This document shows, piece after piece, positions 40,985-49,317 of a DNA stretch of 51,107 nt; positions within the stretch are counted from its first letter, which is position 1; every line of letters starts with the position of its first letter. A model generated the notes under the pieces. The model saw nothing but the letters and a program-made list of their open reading frames with translations, did not search any database and was not told where the DNA came from. Source of the stretch: UBA5070 sp035352895 (GTDB lineage Bacteria > Fibrobacterota > Fibrobacteria > UBA5070); NCBI GenBank assembly GCA_035352895.1, contig DAOPYN010000030.1:1-51107 (forward strand). The letters are read 5' to 3'. Made by a program: the position numbers and the translations under genes.

Positions 40985-43790
40985 ATTCTTGCTCCCAGAG
41001 GATGTTGTTGACCAGATAGTCGACTTTGACGCTAGAATCGCTACCTGGAAAGCTTGCAGCGAAAGCGAGGATGGGAGTGGAGCCCTCTTCGAATCCAGCT
41101 TCGATGGGGTCAAGATGGTAGAGGAACAAAAGCCCCTTCTCCGGATGGCCAATGATCCCGGGAGCGCCGAAACCTCTGATCTCTCTTGCCGCTCGGCCGC
41201 TGGGTGCTGTAGGCTCGGAATCAGAGGGATTAGTAGACGGGTCTGTCCTCCATGTATCCAAGGTCAGTCTCATTGCAGCAATCCATTCATCCGACGTCAG
41301 GTCGATCGCTTCATCTCGAGGGGACATGAGTCTACCGATGGAATACCGATCGCTCCGCTCTTGATTCCTCTTCCGGCGAAGCAATCCGGGTTCGATGGCA
41401 TCCGAGACCTTCGATCGAGCAGCGCTCTCCTTTCCGATGATGACGACCGTCCAATCGACGAGCTCGCCCGTTGCTGCCATCGAGGAAACGAAGGAAGCGA
41501 GTACGGTACTGTTCACGCGATACGCGTCTTGATGCGTGCGGTATTCCGTGAGGAATCGCACCACCAGGTCGGCGGGGACTCCTCGCCACAAGTAGCTTCC
41601 GGACCATTTTTCGGTTTTTGAGCCTCGCTCGCGCTTGGGGTCCTTCTCCGCAGGTTCTCCGAGACTGTCGATCAGCCTCTTTCCCGCATCGAAGTTCCAT
41701 TGGATGTCGGTCGGATTGTTTCTTAGAGCGACCGTTTCGACAAGTTGACCACTGAAAGACAGTCGTAGCTTGTGCGAGTTCCGCATCTTGATCTTGGATG
41801 TGACCATCAAGACGGGGTGGGAGACGACCTTCAACCCGTAGTCCTTTGGAGTCCCACCGACGGCGACCATCAGATCGAACTCCTCCCGAAGCTCTTCGGA
41901 GGCGTCGGCGATGTGTCCAAACCATTCGGTCAGTTCCGGGGTCGTGTACAGGCGGCAAAGATCAAGGTAGCCCGGACGATATCCGAACCAGCGTCCCATT
42001 TGCATGAGTGTGTCGTACATGCGCGAGGCTCGCAGGAAGTAGCTCACGGACAGGCCTTCCAAGGTCAATCCACGCGCGAGCTTGTCGCCTCCGATGGCGA
42101 CGACCTTCAATCCCGTCTTTTCGTTCGCCACGTAATCCAATGCGTCTTTTGCGGTGCCGTTGATCGTTTTCACGAGGATGTCCTCAAGAACGATCGGTAG
42201 GGCGGCCCAGATCTGGTCCCAAGTTTGAATGCAGCCAGAAGCATCACTCTGCTCGAGAGATGCCACTTGGTTCGAAGTGGGAACGAAATCGTTTTCCCAA
42301 GTCCCGCGAAGCCGGGCAATGACGGCTTGTTGATCGATTCCCCGGGAGATCCGTTGCTTCAGTCGGCGGAAGTGCTCCGATACCTGTTCCTCCACCTTGG
42401 CCTGCACCGCGTTGAAGCGGGTGACGTGGATCAGCATGGAGCTGTGCTGATTGCCTTGCCCACGAAGTTTGCGATCCGTTGTGGTCAGGAGAAAAGCATC
42501 CAAGGCATGGATCAAGGAGGGTGGAAGCAGGTCCTCCCCTTGGATCCTTGGCCTGAAATCCTTGTTGTGCTTCGCTGGCAACCAAGTTTCCGTGTCGTCG
42601 ACCTCTCTGAGAAGCGGCAGTCCCGGGGTGCGGCCGTCCGAAGTCGACTTTCCGAACACCTTGGCCGGTCCGATATAGTTGGATGGAGCGGCGAGATTGA
42701 TGATGAAGGACGCCGGGAAAAGGTCCGGGCCTTCGTCCCTGGTGGTGCCTTGGTCGTGGATGAATATGTTCGCGAATGGAGTGGCGGTGTAGCCGACATA
42801 CGCCGAGCGCGAGAACGAGTTCAGGATCTTGCGGATCCGACTGTTGATCGCGGTTGGATTGTGCTCCTCGTCCGGGTTTCCTTCCGCATCGAACACTTGG
42901 AGACCAGTGTCCACGGAGGCTTGGTCGGCCTCGTCGTCGATGACGAGAAGAGGAAGATGCGTGACGATCTTCCTTCCCGTGCCTCGTTCGGTGGTTTGCG
43001 CGACATGATTGCGGATCCACTGGTAGAGTTGCTCGAGAATGGTCTTGTTCTTCTTCACCACGAACAGCCAAGGGGCTTCTTCCGGACGGATGCCCAGGTT
43101 GTTCGCCACCGCGGATTTGAAGTCTCCGGATTCAGTGCGGTTCGTCACGTAATTCGGGGGGCGGATGGTGGGGTCCAGAAGGAATTCACCGACTCCGATC
43201 GAGTTCCCAGGCTTGTTCGGAGTCGTCTCGTATCCAAGGAAGCCTTCATCCAGTCGGATCTGTGTTTGGGATCTCAGATTGTTGTGCAGCCCGGCGAGCA
43301 CGATGATGATCTTGTATCCTGCATCCGCCGCCTTGTTGATCAGGCCGATGTAGTTGCCGGTTTTTCCCGACTGGACATGGCCGACCACCAGACCTCTTCG
43401 GTCCCATGGACCCTCGCGCCTCGGGTCCTCGAGCAATTCCAGGATCCTGTCGGTTGACGCGTCGAGGCCCTCGATCGCCGCCCATGACAATTTCCGCTCC
43501 TGCCAGTTCCTGTATCGCTCCCAGTACGCCCAGCCGTTCTTCCGCTCGGCATCCAACCAATCGACATGGCCCTCCATGTTCCGGAGGGTCGCATCCTTTC
43601 CGATCCAGACGCTGAATCGACGGATCAGTTCGGATTCCACCGATGACCTGTCGACGACCGCTTCCCAGGAAGGTCGCATCTTCAGCACGGAATCGACCGC
43701 TTCCCTGATGAGAGCCGGAGTGATCGATGCGCCTTGTCCCGCATCGATCAGGATTTCTTGAGCGATCTTGACGACTTTTTCCTGCGGCAT
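40968..43790 (-). CDS. Z1-domain helicase-like ATPase
   Basis: This 940-residue protein is a superfamily 2-type ATPase with a Z1 domain. Walker A is GHVQSGKTGNYIGL (137-150), Walker B is LLVIDDEADQAS, and late helicase motifs include VAIGGDKLARGLTLEGLS with YDTLMQMGRWFGYRPGY (the QxxGRxxGYR motif VI). Z1 proteins pair with MORC-like ATPases, PD-(D/E)XK and AIPR proteins in restriction-like clusters, where they probably translocate or remodel DNA. Only 11 bases separate it from the MORC-like gene upstream. Family assignment is secure. Confidence 0.93.
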   Translation of the reverse strand: MPQEKVVKIAQEILIDAGQGASITPALIREAVDSVLKMRPSWEAVVDRSSVESELIRRFSVWIGKDATLRNMEGHVDWLDAERKNGWAYWERYRNWQERKLSWAAIEGLDASTDRILELLEDPRREGPWDRRGLVVGHVQSGKTGNYIGLINKAADAGYKIIIVLAGLHNNLRSQTQIRLDEGFLGYETTPNKPGNSIGVGEFLLDPTIRPPNYVTNRTESGDFKSAVANNLGIRPEEAPWLFVVKKNKTILEQLYQWIRNHVAQTTERGTGRKIVTHLPLLVIDDEADQASVDTGLQVFDAEGNPDEEHNPTAINSRIRKILNSFSRSAYVGYTATPFANIFIHDQGTTRDEGPDLFPASFIINLAAPSNYIGPAKVFGKSTSDGRTPGLPLLREVDDTETWLPAKHNKDFRPRIQGEDLLPPSLIHALDAFLLTTTDRKLRGQGNQHSSMLIHVTRFNAVQAKVEEQVSEHFRRLKQRISRGIDQQAVIARLRGTWENDFVPTSNQVASLEQSDASGCIQTWDQIWAALPIVLEDILVKTINGTAKDALDYVANEKTGLKVVAIGGDKLARGLTLEGLSVSYFLRASRMYDTLMQMGRWFGYRPGYLDLCRLYTTPELTEWFGHIADASEELREEFDLMVAVGGTPKDYGLKVVSHPVLMVTSKIKMRNSHKLRLSFSGQLVETVALRNNPTDIQWNFDAGKRLIDSLGEPAEKDPKRERGSKTEKWSGSYLWRGVPADLVVRFLTEYRTHQDAYRVNSTVLASFVSSMAATGELVDWTVVIIGKESAARSKVSDAIEPGLLRRKRNQERSDRYSIGRLMSPRDEAIDLTSDEWIAAMRLTLDTWRTDPSTNPSDSEPTAPSGRAAREIRGFGAPGIIGHPEKGLLFLYHLDPIEAGFEEGSTPILAFAASFPGSDSSVKVDYLVNNILWEQEYALGD

Positions 43791-43801
43791 GGGCGTCCTG
43801 T

Positions 43802-45292
43802 CTATCTGGCAACGGATGAATCGTCGAGGGAATCGACGAGGTCGGGGAAGGATTGGAATGGCTCGGTGCGCCGAAGCCGGTCCTTGGCGGCTTGAGCGGT
43901 GAGGCCCTTGAGTCGCACCATGTTCCGGAACATCGGCAGCATGACGGCGAGGATGTCCGCCGGATTCGCCTCTTGGAGACCGCTTTGGGGTGCTTCTCTC
44001 GATTCGGCGGTATCCAGCCAGATCCTCTGGACGGGAACGGTCTCTTCCAGGATCCGGAGGATCGATCTCAGTCGCGGTGACATCGCGCCCGCGTCTTCCA
44101 GCATCTGTTGTATCAGGGGATGCTCCAGGGAAATCCTGTACTTCGTGCCCGTTTTCGTGTGTGCGGCGACCCAGAGCGGAGCGATCGGTTGATTGGAAGT
44201 CCTGCCGGTCGGTGAACCACGGTACGCGAAGACCGAACGAGCTTGCCTTCTCGCCTGTTCGGCGATTTTTGTCAATTTCTCCCGCAAAGGAACCGGGGGG
44301 CGCGCGGTCGATTTACGGATATCGATCTTCCAGTCCTCGTCCATGTCGTTCTGCAGATCGATCCGAATGCGGGCCAGACGATGGGCCTCCTCCTTCGTCC
44401 AGGATTGCCCACGCCCCAGCCCAAGCCAACTTCCAGAGACCAGGAGTCGTCTGCCGCGATACACGTAGAAGCCTTGTTGGGCGGTCCATCCATCAGGGCC
44501 ACCAGTCTTCTTGACGGCGGCCTCGTCCAAGCGATCCTTGTGGGGCAGCACAAAGAATTGAACCTCAACCTGGCTTCCCCGGAATGGAAGTCGTTCGATG
44601 GGGGAATGCTGGGTGGCAGGGTGGTCGGTCAGGAACGGATCCCATCCGGCGATTCTCCTGCCGTTGATCCGGATTCGAACCTCCCCGTCCTCAAGGTACC
44701 GATGAAAAACCATGGCCAAGTGCTGCTCGACCACGTCGATCAGGTCCAGGAAATGCTGCTGGGTGAAGCCTTCGGTGACAATCCGATCGAGCTTTTCCCA
44801 AACCACCAGGGTGCCGCTTCGAAGGTGTTTCAGGCGATCCAGAGCTTCCTTCGCTTCATCGCTTGCCCCTTCCTGCAGGATCCAGTCCTGACCTGTCCCG
44901 GATGCGAGGGCATCAAGATCCCATCTCAAGACGGAGCAATCGGTCTTCAGGCTGGCCACGGTCAAGGAGCGGCATTGGGAAAGGGAGGCGGTCTTCAGTC
45001 CCAAGCCAAATCGACCAAGATCCTGGGCTGCGCGTCTCTCCAGGGGATTCTTGCCGCCAAGCCGCATCGCTTGCTCCAGGGCTTGCTCGTCCATGCCAAT
45101 GCCATCGTCGAGGATCTCCACGCGAGACTTCGAGTCTTCCCAAACGAACCTGATGTCGACCATCTTCGCTTGTGCTGCGATGCTGTTGTCGACGATATCG
45201 GCAATCGCTGTCGCGCAGGAATACCCTAGTCCTCGAAGTGCTTCAAGTAGGATGGAAGCCTTGGGGGGTGCGTGCCTGTTTCCAAGGCTCAT
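43802..45292 (-). CDS. MORC-like GHKL ATPase
   Basis: This 496-residue protein is a GHKL ATPase of the prokaryotic MORC type. AIADIVDNSIAAQA is the N box with the Mg-binding asparagine, VEILDDGIGMDEQAL the G1 box, and GRFGLGLKTASLSQ the G2 box. An S5-like domain follows with QGFYVYRGRRLLVSGSWLGL and DWKIDIRKSTARPP, as in MutL/MORC proteins. ATP-driven dimer closure on DNA is the known MORC activity. The start overlaps the ankyrin-sigma gene by ATGA, so it is co-translated with it; the Z1 gene follows after 11 bases. Confidence 0.9.
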   Translation of the reverse strand: MSLGNRHAPPKASILLEALRGLGYSCATAIADIVDNSIAAQAKMVDIRFVWEDSKSRVEILDDGIGMDEQALEQAMRLGGKNPLERRAAQDLGRFGLGLKTASLSQCRSLTVASLKTDCSVLRWDLDALASGTGQDWILQEGASDEAKEALDRLKHLRSGTLVVWEKLDRIVTEGFTQQHFLDLIDVVEQHLAMVFHRYLEDGEVRIRINGRRIAGWDPFLTDHPATQHSPIERLPFRGSQVEVQFFVLPHKDRLDEAAVKKTGGPDGWTAQQGFYVYRGRRLLVSGSWLGLGRGQSWTKEEAHRLARIRIDLQNDMDEDWKIDIRKSTARPPVPLREKLTKIAEQARRQARSVFAYRGSPTGRTSNQPIAPLWVAAHTKTGTKYRISLEHPLIQQMLEDAGAMSPRLRSILRILEETVPVQRIWLDTAESREAPQSGLQEANPADILAVMLPMFRNMVRLKGLTAQAAKDRLRRTEPFQSFPDLVDSLDDSSVAR

Positions 45293-46911
45293 TTTTCTTG
45301 TACCTCTGGAAGGAATGGGAGAAGAATGTCACGAACATCTCGGTTCTTTTTCAGCTTATTCAAAGACTTGTTGTGCAATTGACGAATGCGTTCCCTTGTC
45401 AATCGAAGTTCCCGACCGATCTCATCGTAAGTGAATTCTTTGGCGCAATCGATGCCATGGTACATTCGAAGGATCATGGCTTCCCGTTCGGTTAAATTGC
45501 CATCAATTATTTTTGAAAGCATTTTTACAAGCTCTTCGCCTTCGGATTCCAAATCTTGGCTTTCTCGGACCCCAATGGCTGCGGTGATTTCGCTTGTACT
45601 GAAATCTTCGTCAGATTCCATAAGGAGGTCTTCTAGTGATAATTCTTCCGATAGCTCGACTAATTTTTGCAGCTCCCTAGCTTCCTCCTTGAATTCTTCC
45701 ATTGCCAAAACAGCATTGATGTCTCCTCCAGATGCAAGAAGGGTTCTCTGGAATTTACTGAGCAATGTTAGTTTGTTCGGTGGAATCCTGATGTTCTGTG
45801 CATTGTCCTGTATCGTTTTCTGGATTCGCTGGCGCATCCAGTGAACCGCATAAGAAATGAATTTTAACTCACGGCTGATGTCAAATTTGTCGATGGCGAT
45901 CAAGATTCCAAAGACCGCTTCGCTTATTCGATCCTCAAGGCCAACGCCCTTGTTTTCTCTCGAGAAGGCTATGCCCCTCTGGTAGGCGAAACGCAAATTC
46001 GAAAGGATGATGCGCTCTCTTATCTCATGATTTCCAGGATCTAAGATCAGTTTTCCAAATAATGCTCTCTCCTCATCTCTTGTTATTGGGTGGCATTTTG
46101 ATAGAGCTTTTTGAAAAAGCCCAATACTTGTCATTGGGTTTGAAAGTGTTGCCTCGATTAATTCATGGAAATCGCGATCCGAATTTGCCCAGCCGGTATT
46201 CGATTCACTCCAAGAATATCCATCGGAAAGGCAGCATTCAACAGCGAAGCCGCAGGCGTGGATGAGGTGCTCAATTTTTATAAAAGTGTCCTCGAAATGA
46301 TCTTCGTCAATCTGGCCAGTTTGGAGGTGGTCGATGATTGTTGCAGGATCAATGACGCCAAATTGATCTGCAATATTGGCCAGAGAAATGGCAATTTTAA
46401 AAAGAGGTTTCTCAAGTCGAGCCGCGTCGACAAGGGACGGGAGGCAGATTTCAATGTCGTCCCAGCTGTCGTCGTGATCAATTGCAGACCATGTCTCGAG
46501 GATCGACTGTCGTTTTTCTGCCTCGATTGCGATTTCGATGTCCGAGTCCGGAAGAGATACTGACTCTTCGGAAATCCAAGCACTTTCCTCCTCAGGAATG
46601 TCATTTGCTGAAGCAAGCACTGCTTCGGGAGCCTTCTGCAATTTGAGGATGTTGGATCCATCGAGTTCAGCCACCAGATCAAGCGCCGAGATGCCTGCAG
46701 TGGACCTCAATCCTGGGTTTGCACCCCGTTCCAAGAGAAGGAGGCAAATGGGAAACTGCTTTGCCCTGAGTGCACAGAGGAGTATGGAATTTCCCTCCGC
46801 GTCCTGGAGATTCGGATCAAGACCATGGTCCAAGGCGGATCTCACCGTTTCCGTTGAACCAGCCTTTATGGCCATGCGGAGAAGCGGTGGCAGCATAGAG
46901 GAAAATTGCAT
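45289..46911 (-). CDS. Ankyrin-repeat/sigma-70 factor fusion protein
   Basis: This 540-residue protein joins two unrelated parts. Residues about 7-85 are two to three ankyrin repeats (VRSALDHGLDPNLQDAEGNS and LLLLERGANPGLRS). An acidic linker follows. From about 270 it is a sigma-70 factor: region 2 with LRFAYQRGIAF, GLEDRISEAVFGILIAIDKF and FISYAVHWMRQRIQKTI (the -10 recognition helix area), region 3, and region 4 with LTEREAMILRMYHG and ELRLTRERIRQLHNKSLNKL (the -35 helix). It is the first gene of the MORC/Z1 operon and overlaps MORC by ATGA. The gene is more AT-rich than its neighbours. It probably controls transcription of the system or of phage-responsive genes; the ankyrin part may sense a protein. 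Confidence 0.85.
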   Translation of the reverse strand: MQFSSMLPPLLRMAIKAGSTETVRSALDHGLDPNLQDAEGNSILLCALRAKQFPICLLLLERGANPGLRSTAGISALDLVAELDGSNILKLQKAPEAVLASANDIPEEESAWISEESVSLPDSDIEIAIEAEKRQSILETWSAIDHDDSWDDIEICLPSLVDAARLEKPLFKIAISLANIADQFGVIDPATIIDHLQTGQIDEDHFEDTFIKIEHLIHACGFAVECCLSDGYSWSESNTGWANSDRDFHELIEATLSNPMTSIGLFQKALSKCHPITRDEERALFGKLILDPGNHEIRERIILSNLRFAYQRGIAFSRENKGVGLEDRISEAVFGILIAIDKFDISRELKFISYAVHWMRQRIQKTIQDNAQNIRIPPNKLTLLSKFQRTLLASGGDINAVLAMEEFKEEARELQKLVELSEELSLEDLLMESDEDFSTSEITAAIGVRESQDLESEGEELVKMLSKIIDGNLTEREAMILRMYHGIDCAKEFTYDEIGRELRLTRERIRQLHNKSLNKLKKNRDVRDILLPFLPEVQEK

Positions 46912-46976
46912 CCAATAGTGGCTTTTGGCTGTTCGAGTGGTCTGAGGGGCATTCCCGGTTTTTACTCGTTTCCAAG

Positions 46977-47402
46977 ATGACCGACACCCTATCGCCCTCC
47001 GCCCGTTCCGCCCTCATGTCCCGCATCCGGGGCAAGGACACGAAGCCGGAACTCGTGGTGCGGTCGCTGCTCCATCGGATGGGGTTCCGGTTCCGGTTGC
47101 ATCGGCGCGATCTTCCCGGGTCGCCGGACATCGTGCTGCCTCGCCACTCCACGGTGGTCTTCGTCCACGGCTGCTTCTGGCACAGGCACCCGCGCTGCAA
47201 GGGCGCCACCACCCCCAAGAGCAATGCCGATTTCTGGCAAGACAAGTTCGCGGCGAACGTGGAGCGCGACAAGCGCAACCGGCGCGACCTCCGCGAATGG
47301 GCGGTGTCGCACCTCGCGCGTGGACCATCGGTTGTCACATGCGCCCTGATCGATGGGTCGGCGATGAATTCCACGAATAGACAAATCCCGTCATCGCGTT
47401 GA
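46977..47402 (+). CDS. Vsr-type mismatch endonuclease, C-terminus degraded
   Basis: This 141-residue protein is a very-short-patch-repair endonuclease in its first 105 residues: SRIRGKDTKPELVVRSLLHR, GSPDIVLPRHSTVVFVHGCF with the catalytic aspartate, WHRHPRCKG with zinc ligands, and FAANVERDKRNRRDL. The usual ending (GWxV...WECE) is missing; instead the frame reads SHLARGPSVVTCALIDGSAM and stops next to a repeat cluster. So the C-terminal strand and helix have been replaced, and activity is doubtful. Vsr normally repairs T:G mismatches made by m5C deamination, fitting the methyltransferase in the cluster. It diverges from the ankyrin-sigma gene across 65 bases. Confidence 0.85.
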   Translation: MTDTLSPSARSALMSRIRGKDTKPELVVRSLLHRMGFRFRLHRRDLPGSPDIVLPRHSTVVFVHGCFWHRHPRCKGATTPKSNADFWQDKFAANVERDKRNRRDLREWAVSHLARGPSVVTCALIDGSAMNSTNRQIPSSR

Positions 47403-47470
47403 AGCCCCCGCGCCAGGGATGCCGGCCGCAAGGCCCGGGACCCCGGCCGCAGGCCGTGGCCCGGTCCTGT

Positions 47471-47487
47471 CCTGAGCCTGTCGAAGG
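47471..47487. repeat. CCTGAGCCTGTCGAAGG dispersed repeat core
   Basis: This is the CTCAGG/CTTCG-type repeat core common in many bacterial genomes and related to the repeats at 286, 9328 and 9861. It lies in a 324-base gene-free stretch (47403-47726) that also holds the nested inverted repeat at 47500-47583. Confidence 0.6.
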
Positions 47488-47499
47488 GAGGCAGCCCGG

Positions 47500-47583
47500 C
47501 CCCGCCGTGGTCCAAAACCGTAGGGACGCAAAATCTTGCGTCCCTGAACGATGGCAACCGAACGGTTTTGGACCACGGCGGGG
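47500..47583. repeat. Nested inverted-repeat element
   Basis: Two perfect 22-base arms, 47500-47521 (starting CCCCGCCGTGGTCC) and 47562-47583 (ending GGACCACGGCGGGG), enclose a second perfect stem, AGGGACGCAA at 47522-47531 with TTGCGTCCCT at 47536-47545. The whole would fold into a long forked hairpin. It has the size and shape of a MITE- or REP-type element and lies right after the degraded end of vsr. Confidence 0.85.
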
Positions 47584-47726
47584 AGGCGCCCGGAATGGAT
47601 CGAAATCGTTGTCGATCCGTACCCCTATCCGGTCAGGTGCAGAGGGACGTATCATGTTCGCAGCGGATTCTGATCAAGGGTGCGATGCCGCATTCCTGCG
47701 CAGACTTCCTGCCAAGACGGAAAATG

Positions 47727-48037
47727 TCACTCCGATGGTCTGAAGTATCCGAGGATCCCGGAAAGGTCCCTTACGCAGATTTGGATGTGGTTTCGCTCGC
47801 GGAATCCGGATCCAGGGTACAGTTCACCGCCCTCGAAGAAGACTCCGCGGACGGTCGTGCAACCAGATCGGCCGTCGGCTTTCCTCGTTTCGTGCACCAA
47901 AAATAGGCCCCATGCCCGAGCCAATCGTAAGTGTTCTCGCTGAAGCGAATGGCGGTTTTGCCCGAAAGGAGCGATTCCCCGATCTTCCGATCGCATCCGT
48001 GGTACCCGATGGCGATCGAATGGGCCGGAACGATCAT
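47727..48037 (-). pseudogene. Broken ADP-ribosyltransferase-like toxin gene
   Basis: Two frames on the minus strand together resemble one family. The first (from ATG at 48037) reads IAIGYHGCDRKIGESLLSG and SENTYDWLGHGAYFW, the YHG and yDWLGxGxYFW motifs of small ART-like toxins. That frame then loses similarity, and a different frame continues with TVRGVFFEGGELYPGSGF, NHIQICVRDLSGILGYF, which is the usual C-terminus of the same family. The middle, normally about 60 residues, is missing, so a frameshift plus internal deletion has probably inactivated it. It overlaps the small upstream gene by ATGA. Confidence 0.6.
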
Positions 48038-48222
48038 TTACCGCGAGCTCTCCCGGAGTAGGGATAGGCCAAGTTGCCGCTGCGTGTGATGATCTTTGCG
48101 CCGATCAACACGCGCTGGATGGCACCCTTGTCCGTCTTGGCACGTTCCTTCAAATGCTCGAGAGCTTCGAGGTTCTCGCGCACCGCCTCGGACATGTTGC
48201 TGGATTTCGGGATGGCTGCCAT
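48034..48222 (-). CDS. Small protein, probable partner of the ART-like toxin
   Basis: This 62-residue basic protein (MAAIPKSSNMSEAVRENLEA, ending YSGRARGK) is directly upstream of, and overlaps by ATGA, the broken ART-like gene. Small helical proteins in that place probably act as antitoxin or regulator. I cannot assign a family. A longer in-frame start at 48378 is unsupported. Confidence 0.55.
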   Translation of the reverse strand: MAAIPKSSNMSEAVRENLEALEHLKERAKTDKGAIQRVLIGAKIITRSGNLAYPYSGRARGK

Positions 48223-48445
48223 GGATCGAAAGTACCATCCCACGTAGGGGAATCCAAATCCAAACGCCTTGTTGGCTCGAATGCCGCGTATCGAACGATG
48301 GTCCCAGGGCACGGCGGACCGATCCCACCCCAACCCACGTCCGGATGCCGCCCGGGCCCGATCAAGGTCGCATCCCATTCAGGCGCCGGTAGAAACGCCT
48401 CGCTCGACGTCGGCGAAGATCCTTGCAGCCTACGCCTACGCCACA

Positions 48446-48524
48446 GTTGTTTGCCGCGTTGTAGGGGCGATTCATGAATTGCCCCTACAACGGCGACATG
48501 TCCACCGGTTGGCGGGGGCCGCGC
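48446..48524. repeat. Dispersed palindromic repeat, copy 2
   Basis: The copy matches 27441-27519 closely: GTTGTTTGCCGC, the 34-base palindrome at 48458-48491 with one arm mismatch (AATTGCCCC against AATCGCCCC), and CCACCGGTTGGCGGGGGCC. It sits immediately after the stop of the hydrolase gene, as copy 1 does for the beta-lactamase gene. Confidence 0.85.
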
Positions 48525-49235
48525 TCAGCCGACGATGCGCGACAGCACATCGGCCAAGAGGGTGGGTTGCGCGAGCATGGGGAGGTGTCCGGTTTCCAGC
48601 ACCTCGATCCGGGATCCTCGCCTTGCGGCGATCCGACGTTGCAAGGCGGGCGCGACGCTGCGATCCCGACCGCAGACGATGTAGGAGCTGTCCACCTTGG
48701 TTTGTCGCGCGGACACGGGTTCGAGGAACAGGCCTCCCTGCTGCGGGCGGAAGCGTTCCACCAGCGTGGCGCACGACGATGCGTCCAGGTCGGCGGCCAG
48801 TTCGCGTTGGATCATGGCCGGGCTCGGGCGCAGCCCCTCGGGGTGGGTGCGAAACAAAACCCGCAGGATCAGGTTGGCCGCGAAGCCCCGCGTCGCGGCG
48901 AAGCTCTTTCCGGGAGCCGGGACCACGGTCGCAACGTGGACCACGTGGACAAGTCGCTCACCCAGCGAGGTCGCGAGCGCGGATTCCAGGACGCCGGCCA
49001 GCGAGTGCAGGACCAGGACCACGGGGCCGCGTTCGGGGAAGGAGGGGTCGGCGAGCAATGCGGCGGCGGCGCGTTGGGGATCCATGTCCGGACGATCCGA
49101 AGGGACCTCCAGCGCCACAGACGGGTACGGAAGGAGGGCGCGCGTGGATTCCCAGACCCACGGGCCCAGGCCTGCACCGTGCAGGAAGACGAGTTGGCTG
49201 GGATGGAGATGGGGATCGGGGGCGGACGCGGTCAT
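48525..49235 (-). CDS. Alpha/beta-hydrolase-fold protein
   Basis: This 236-residue protein starts with QLVFLHGAGLGPWVWEST, the HG oxyanion motif of alpha/beta hydrolases, and has VVLVLHSLAGVLESALAT with the nucleophile elbow (HSLAG) and DSSYIVCGRDRSV and LETGHLPMLAQP near the end, giving acid and histidine. It resembles small esterase or EstC-like proteins. AGGAGAG precedes the ATG. Substrate unknown. It lies 82 bases downstream of the WYL regulator gene on the same strand. Confidence 0.88.
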   Translation of the reverse strand: MTASAPDPHLHPSQLVFLHGAGLGPWVWESTRALLPYPSVALEVPSDRPDMDPQRAAAALLADPSFPERGPVVLVLHSLAGVLESALATSLGERLVHVVHVATVVPAPGKSFAATRGFAANLILRVLFRTHPEGLRPSPAMIQRELAADLDASSCATLVERFRPQQGGLFLEPVSARQTKVDSSYIVCGRDRSVAPALQRRIAARRGSRIEVLETGHLPMLAQPTLLADVLSRIVG

Positions 49236-49317
49236 GGTGCTCTCCTATGCCGGCGTGGCCTGTCCGCCGGGATGACGTTAGATCCCCAATCTGCGCGCTC
49301 CTTACTGCCAATGCGTG

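Noticed and set aside
42225..43457. A 410-codon plus-strand frame inside the Z1 gene
   Set aside because: It is antisense to a well-supported Z1 gene and shows no domain.
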